64,000 bases of DNA. Origin: Nocardia carnea NBRC 14403 (GTDB lineage Bacteria > Actinomycetota > Actinomycetes > Mycobacteriales > Mycobacteriaceae). Below are positions 59,447 through 64,000 of this stretch, one piece after another. A program made the translations under genes and the position numbers. Position 1 is the stretch's first letter, and each line of letters begins with the position of its first letter. The notes below the pieces were generated by a model, which was not told the DNA's origin, searched no databases, and worked only from the letters and a program-made list of their open reading frames with translations. The stretch lies in the NCBI RefSeq assembly GCF_000308515.1, contig NZ_BAFV01000020.1, positions 120,656 through 184,655 on the forward strand. The letters run 5' to 3'.

Positions 59447-61252
59447 TTGTCTGCCGTAGCCGGACCGCAGGCCGCCACGGTGAAGAATCCGGATGTGATG
59501 GCCCCGCTCATCCAGATCATCGACGAGTTGCGGGATGTTTCCCGCACCGCCAGCCGTAACGATCTCCGGGGCCGGCTCGGAATGGTCCGCGCCCGGGTCG
59601 CCGATACGCGGGTGCGGCTGGTGGTGGTCGGTCCGCCGAAGAGCGGGATGAGCACCCTGGTGAACGCACTGGCCGGAGCGCCGGTCAGCGCCACCGACAG
59701 CCCGATCAGTGTGCCGTCGATCGTGGAGTACGGCCCCGAAGCGACGGCCACCCTGGTCCGGCGGGAGGGCGGCGGCCGGGTCCGGCGCCAGCCCGTGGAT
59801 CCGCTGAATCCGGCCCCGGCGCTGGCGGCCAAGGGCGTGATCCGCGCCGATTTCACCCACCCCAGCCCGCTGCTGGCCGAGGGCATCGTGCTGATGGACG
59901 CGCCGGGTGCCGCGGTGCAGGACAGCACCACCTGGTCGATGATCGCGGCTGCTGATGCGGTGCTGTATGTGAGCGATGCCGATACCGCCTACAACCGGGA
60001 TCAGATCGCGCATCTGCGGCGGATCGGGCAGATCTGCCCCACGGTGATCTGTGTGCTCAACAAGATCGACCGCAATCCGCACTGGGCGCAGGTGCAGGAG
60101 CTCAACCGGGAACTGCTCGACGAGGCCGGGCTCGGCTTTGCGGTGGCGCCGGTTTCGGCGCAACTGCACCATCAGGCGCAGCGGGCCGGTAATCAGCAGC
60201 GGGCGATCGAATCCGGGGTACCGCAGTTGGTCGAGCATCTGCGCGACTATGTGGTGGCCCATGCCGATGCCATGGCTGTGAAATCCGCGGTCCGCGATAT
60301 CCAGCTCGTGGGCGATCATCTCGGGGTCGTGTTGCGTACCGAGGCCGACGCGCTACGCGATCCGCGGCGGCGTGCCCATGTGACCCAGCAACTGGCCACC
60401 GCCCGGGATCAGGCCGACCAGCTGCGACAGCGCACCGCGACCTGGCAGGTCACGCTGGCCGACGGTAGTACCGAACTGATGGCCGATATCGAGCACGATC
60501 TGCGGCACCGCCTGCGGGCGCTGGCACGCGACGCCGAGGCCGAGATCTCGGGAACCGATCCGGCCCCGCACTGGAACCGGTTCGGTACCGACCTGGAGTC
60601 CCGGATCGCCGGAGCCATCGCCGAGAATTTCGAAACGGCCAACGACCGGGCCGAGGAGCTCGGAGAACAAGTGGCGGCCCGCTTCCCCGCCGATCATCGC
60701 CGGCCCGATCTACCCGATATTCGTCCGCAATACGCGTCCGATCTGCTGGAGAGCGTCGCACCGCTGGAATCGTTGCAGAGCGCGAAATCGAGTGTCCTCG
60801 ATCAGTTCCTGTCCGCGCTGCGGGGCTCCTACGGCGGCATCCTCATGGTCGGTGTCGCCACCAGCCTGCTGGGGATGTCACTGGTGAACTGGTATTCGGC
60901 TGCGGCGGGTGTTCTGCTCGGCCTGCATGCCCTGTGGGAGGACCGGCGGGCGCGCCGGATGCGGCGGCAAGCGGAGGCCAAGGTGGCGTTGTCGCGGCTG
61001 ATGGACGATGTGGTCTTCCAGGTCGGTAAGGAGTCGCGCACCCGGCTGCGGGAGGTGCAACGCGTGCTGCGGGACCATTTCACCGATATCGCCACCGATG
61101 CGTTGCGTGCGGCGGACGAGGCGTTGCGGGTGGCCGAGGAGGCCGGCGCGCAATACGGCGACCGGGGCGCGGAACGGCTCGCCCGGCTCGATACCGATAT
61201 GGGTAAGTTGCGCGATCTGCGGCAGCAGGCCGACAGTATCGCCGCCGCCTGA
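59447..61252 (+). CDS. Dynamin-like GTPase (IniA/IniC-like)
   Basis: A 601-residue bacterial dynamin-like protein. G1 is VGPPKSGMSTL (about 60-70), G3 is LMDAPGAAV, and G4 is CVLNKIDRN. Long helical regions with coiled-coil character follow (about 280-440). A paired hydrophobic segment (about 463-497, GGILMVGVATSLLG and VLLGLHALW) is the membrane-inserting tip. A helical C-terminal arm ends the protein. Such proteins remodel membranes; IniA in mycobacteria responds to cell-wall drugs. TTG 59447 has a perfect AAGGAG 6 nt upstream. The upstream Pro/Thr-rich gene is its probable partner. Confidence 0.88.
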   Translation: MSAVAGPQAATVKNPDVMAPLIQIIDELRDVSRTASRNDLRGRLGMVRARVADTRVRLVVVGPPKSGMSTLVNALAGAPVSATDSPISVPSIVEYGPEATATLVRREGGGRVRRQPVDPLNPAPALAAKGVIRADFTHPSPLLAEGIVLMDAPGAAVQDSTTWSMIAAADAVLYVSDADTAYNRDQIAHLRRIGQICPTVICVLNKIDRNPHWAQVQELNRELLDEAGLGFAVAPVSAQLHHQAQRAGNQQRAIESGVPQLVEHLRDYVVAHADAMAVKSAVRDIQLVGDHLGVVLRTEADALRDPRRRAHVTQQLATARDQADQLRQRTATWQVTLADGSTELMADIEHDLRHRLRALARDAEAEISGTDPAPHWNRFGTDLESRIAGAIAENFETANDRAEELGEQVAARFPADHRRPDLPDIRPQYASDLLESVAPLESLQSAKSSVLDQFLSALRGSYGGILMVGVATSLLGMSLVNWYSAAAGVLLGLHALWEDRRARRMRRQAEAKVALSRLMDDVVFQVGKESRTRLREVQRVLRDHFTDIATDALRAADEALRVAEEAGAQYGDRGAERLARLDTDMGKLRDLRQQADSIAAA

Positions 61253-61261
61253 CGGCGATCG

Positions 61262-63286
61262 TCAGCGCATCCCGCCGATATCGCGGGGGCGGCTGCGCCA
61301 CGGGGTGCCGCCGGTCCTGTCGTGCGCCGGCCGGAAGGAACCGGCCGGTTCCGCGCCTTCGGCCCGGATCAGGTGGGTGACGGCGTTGATCAGGGCGAGA
61401 TGGGTGAATGCCTGCGGGAAATTACCGAGCTGGCGGCCGGTATAAGGGTCGATCTCCTCGGCGTAGAGCTTGAGCGGGCCGGCATGGGTGAGCAGGCGTT
61501 CGCACAGGACGCGGGCACGGTCGATCTCCCCGATTTCCACCAGCGCCGAAACCAGCCAGAACGAACAGATGGTGAAGGTGCCTTCGGCGCCCGACATTCC
61601 GTCGTCGGTGGATTCGGTGCGGTAGCGCAGGACCAGCCCGTTCTCGGTGAGCTCGTCGGCGATACCGAGAACGGTGGCGCGGACCCGCGGATCGTCGGCG
61701 GGCAGGAACCGGGTCAGCACCACGAGCAGTAGCGAGGCGTCCAGTGTGGAACCGCCGTAGACCTGGGTGAACCGGCCGCGCTCGTCCACCCCGTTGGCCA
61801 GGACATCGGCCCGGATCTCCGCCGCGATCCCATGCCATTTCCGGGCGATCCGCGCCTGGCCGTGCAGTTCGGCCAGCCGCGCGCCACGATCCAGCGCGAC
61901 CCAGCACATCACCTTCGAGGAGGTGAAATGCTGTGGTTCGCCGCGTACCTCCCACAGGCCGCGGTCGGGTTCGCGCCAGTTCGCGATGGCGGCATCGACC
62001 TGGCGTTTCAGCATGGGCCACAGCGTTTCCGGAACATGTTGGCGCGATTTCACGTGCAGGTACACCGCGTCCAGCATGGTGCCCCAGATATCGTGTTGTT
62101 CCTGGTCGAATGCGCCGTTGCCGATGCGCACGGGTGCGGCGTGACCGTAGCCGGAGAGGTGGTCGAGGGTCGATTCGGGGATGTGGCGTTCGCCGCCGAT
62201 CCCGTAGAGAACCTGCAGCGGGACCGGTTCGCCGTCGGGTCCGGTAGTGGCGTCGTGCAGGAAGGCAAAGAAATCGTCGGCTTCGCGGTCCAAACCGAGG
62301 GTGTAGAGACCCCAGAGGGCGAAACTGGAATCGCGTACCCAGGAGTAGCGGTAGTCCCAGTTACGTTCCCCGCCGGGTGTTTCCGGTAGCGAGGTGGTGC
62401 CCGCCGCCATCAGCGCGCCGGTCGGGGCGTAGGTGAGGCCCTTCAAGGTGAGCGCGCTGCGCTGCAGATAGCGGCGCCAGGGGTGGTCGGGGAAATCACC
62501 GAGGGTGATCCACTGCCGCCAGCATTCGATCGTGGTCCACATGTGTTCGGCGGCCTCGTCGAACGTGCGCGGGGCGGGCAGTTCGGACCAGGTGAGCGCG
62601 ACATAGGCGGAGTCGCCCTCGGTCATCCGCGTGCGGGCGCGGGCTTCCCGGCCCTGCAGGCCCAGGCGCAGATCCGTGGTGAGCACCAGGCTCGGCCCGG
62701 CGGTCGGATCGGCGGCACAGACCGCGGTCGCTTCCTCGTACACCTTGCCGGTGTACTCCCAGGCGGCCGTTTCCCGGTGGTAGTCGAAGGACGGTTCGCA
62801 GCTCAGTTCGAGCTCGACGGTGCCGTTCACGCATTTGACCGTGCGCAGCAGCATATGCCCGGCATCCCAGTCGGTCGGGGTGCGCCGGTGCGTGCGGCTG
62901 CGCTGCTCGGTGCTGTGCCACGGGCCCAGGACCAGTGCGTCGCGCACGATCAGCCAGCCGGTCGCGGTCTGCCAGGTGGTTTCCAGGACCATGCCGCCCG
63001 GTAGATAGCGGCGGGCCGCGGGAACCGAATGCCCGTGCGGCCCCAGCCGGAAATGGCCGGCGCTGCGATCCAGCAGGGCACCGAACACGCTCGGTGAATC
63101 GGGGCGGGGTATGCACATCCACTCCACCGCGCCGCTGCCGGCGATCAGGCAGGTGGTTTCGCAGTCGGACAGGAATGCGTAATCGTCGATGGCCGGGAAG
63201 TTGTCCTCGCGACGCGGCGCCGCCGGGTGGGTGCCCGGCAGTCCGCTCGCCGGTGCTGCGTGCTCGGGACTCGGCATACCACCCAT
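61262..63286 (-). CDS. Glycoside hydrolase family 15 protein (trehalase/glucoamylase type)
   Basis: A 674-residue GH15 enzyme. The N-terminal beta-sandwich has IDDYAFLSDCETTCLI and WMCIPRPDSPSVFG. The catalytic (alpha/alpha)6 barrel has GGERNWDYRYSWVRDSSFAL (signature WDYRYxWxRD), LYGIGGERHIPE, and the C-terminal EEIDPYTGRQLGNFPQAFTH, where one catalytic Glu sits. The mycobacterial homologue near lepA (Rv2402 type) is a trehalase-like enzyme, so trehalose is a candidate substrate; glucans are an alternative. No signal peptide, so it is cytoplasmic. ATG 63286 lacks a strong site; ATG 63277 is an alternative. Confidence 0.92.
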   Translation of the reverse strand: MGGMPSPEHAAPASGLPGTHPAAPRREDNFPAIDDYAFLSDCETTCLIAGSGAVEWMCIPRPDSPSVFGALLDRSAGHFRLGPHGHSVPAARRYLPGGMVLETTWQTATGWLIVRDALVLGPWHSTEQRSRTHRRTPTDWDAGHMLLRTVKCVNGTVELELSCEPSFDYHRETAAWEYTGKVYEEATAVCAADPTAGPSLVLTTDLRLGLQGREARARTRMTEGDSAYVALTWSELPAPRTFDEAAEHMWTTIECWRQWITLGDFPDHPWRRYLQRSALTLKGLTYAPTGALMAAGTTSLPETPGGERNWDYRYSWVRDSSFALWGLYTLGLDREADDFFAFLHDATTGPDGEPVPLQVLYGIGGERHIPESTLDHLSGYGHAAPVRIGNGAFDQEQHDIWGTMLDAVYLHVKSRQHVPETLWPMLKRQVDAAIANWREPDRGLWEVRGEPQHFTSSKVMCWVALDRGARLAELHGQARIARKWHGIAAEIRADVLANGVDERGRFTQVYGGSTLDASLLLVVLTRFLPADDPRVRATVLGIADELTENGLVLRYRTESTDDGMSGAEGTFTICSFWLVSALVEIGEIDRARVLCERLLTHAGPLKLYAEEIDPYTGRQLGNFPQAFTHLALINAVTHLIRAEGAEPAGSFRPAHDRTGGTPWRSRPRDIGGMR

Positions 63287-63320
63287 GATGTGTTGCCGAG
63301 GCCCGAGTCGCCACCATCGG

Positions 63321-63983
63321 TTACCCGGTGCGCCGGATTTGGGCGAGCCAGGCCACGACTTTCACCTTGCCCGCGGCGTCGACCGTCAGGTCACCGAGCT
63401 GGTCGGCATTGGATTCGGTGGCCCGCCCGTAATAGTGGTCGGGCCGGAGGTCCTCGAGCTCCCAGCCCGGTCCGGCGAAGGAATCGCGGATGAGGTCCGC
63501 CCCGATACGCGGGCCGAAACCCGGCTCCGCATCGGAGAGCGCCAGGATGTGCACATAGCCGCCGGGCTCACACAGCCGGTGCAGGGCGCGCACGTAGGCG
63601 GCGCGGGCCTCGTCTTCGTCCATGAACACGTGGAAAAGGGCGCTGTCGACGATGGTGTCGAAGGTGCCGAGCGGGTTGTCGGGCGAATCCCCGAGCGCGA
63701 CCATATCGGCCACCTCGAACCGGGCCCCGGGTACGCCTTTGGCGGCGGCATTGCGCCGCGCATAGGCGACGGCGCTGGGGGAGAGGTCGACACCGCGGAT
63801 GTCGTAACCCGCCGCGGTCAGCGCGATGGTGTGTTCGCCGGCGCCGGTCCCCGGGTCGAGTATCCGGCCGCGGATCCGGCCGGCGCGTTCCAGGGCGAGG
63901 ATCGCGGGTTGCGGTTCGCCGATGATCCACGGCGCGGTGTCGTTGTCGTAGGCGGAGTTCCATACCTCGGTGGCCTCAGTCAT
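63321..63983 (-). CDS. Class I SAM-dependent methyltransferase
   Basis: A 220-residue Rossmann methyltransferase with motif I ILDPGTGAGEHTIAL (about 42-56), GVDLSPSAVAYAR (acidic end of beta-2), and motif FDTIVDSALFHVF. The opening WNSAYDNDTAPWIIGEPQPAI resembles small-molecule or thiopurine-type methyltransferases. ATG 63983 is used; a TTG 15 nt upstream is possible. The window ends 17 bases upstream, so the promoter is not visible. Confidence 0.9.
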   Translation of the reverse strand: MTEATEVWNSAYDNDTAPWIIGEPQPAILALERAGRIRGRILDPGTGAGEHTIALTAAGYDIRGVDLSPSAVAYARRNAAAKGVPGARFEVADMVALGDSPDNPLGTFDTIVDSALFHVFMDEDEARAAYVRALHRLCEPGGYVHILALSDAEPGFGPRIGADLIRDSFAGPGWELEDLRPDHYYGRATESNADQLGDLTVDAAGKVKVVAWLAQIRRTG

Positions 63984-64000
63984 GACTTCAGCCTGCAACC

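Noticed and set aside
56513..60319. Minus-strand open frame of 1268 codons
   Set aside because: It lies antisense to lepA, the Pro/Thr-rich gene and the dynamin gene. Its composition is typical of a shadow frame in repetitive GC-rich DNA.

Overview
The window is a stretch of chromosome from a high-GC actinobacterium, most likely a Nocardia or a close relative in the Nocardiaceae. Evidence for this: GTG/TTG starts are frequent. The housekeeping blocks proA-moxR-VWA, nadD-rsfS-gpgP-octT-degV and comEA-comEC-holA-rpsT...pemK-like-lepA-GH15 follow the same order as the Mycobacterium tuberculosis Rv2427c-Rv2402 region. ESX (type VII secretion) genes and a glucosylglycerate/MGLP pathway are present.

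Layout. 1-1.5 kb: a membrane protein fragment and a divergent TetR regulator. 1.9-3.9 kb: a TROVE/Ro60-like protein (Rsr) preceded on the same strand by two structured RNAs that look like tRNA-mimicking bacterial Y RNAs; this is the most striking non-coding signal here. 4.1-7.2 kb: a three-gene BtuFCD-type ABC importer under a cobalamin riboswitch. 7.2-12.3 kb: a mosaic of accessory genes (YoeB remnant, SDR, AadA-like nucleotidyltransferase, DoxX-like protein, small secreted protein, a Phd-type antitoxin with a PIN toxin). 12.4-14.5 kb: an ESX substrate pair with its EspG chaperone. 14.9-25.4 kb: a tightly overlapping seven-gene operon with a PEP-synthase-like enzyme, a fatty acyl-AMP ligase fused to a nucleotidyltransferase, an ACP, a thioester-reductase-like protein, an NDK-like protein, an AfsA-family protein and a UbiA-like membrane enzyme. 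It has no obvious described counterpart that I can name and looks like a specialised lipid or butyrolactone-like pathway. It converges on a glycosyltransferase-P450 fusion, which is divergent from a GT1 glycosyltransferase and an ABC-2 permease; these may belong to the same pathway.

30-40 kb: RecQ-like helicase, LigD-type polymerase domain, a VapBC pair, an MmyB-type regulator divergent from an SDR, DoxX and small membrane proteins, the RNA ligase RtcB, and a ribokinase-like gene. 40-64 kb: conserved core. proA, MoxR/VWA, NAD and ribosome-silencing genes, the MGLP genes gpgP and octT, competence-type comEA/comEC, holA, rpsT, an aquaporin, a PemK-like protein and lepA are here. They are followed by a large Pro/Thr-rich protein paired with a dynamin-like GTPase, a GH15 trehalase/glucoamylase-type enzyme and a methyltransferase.

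How parts may work together. Rsr, its Y RNAs and, more loosely, RtcB suggest an RNA quality-control or repair module. The 14.9-30 kb genes suggest acyl activation, carrier loading, condensation and reduction, then phosphate chemistry, prenyl- or glycosyl-transfer, oxidation and export, although the product is unknown. All functions were read from sequence only; no database search was run.
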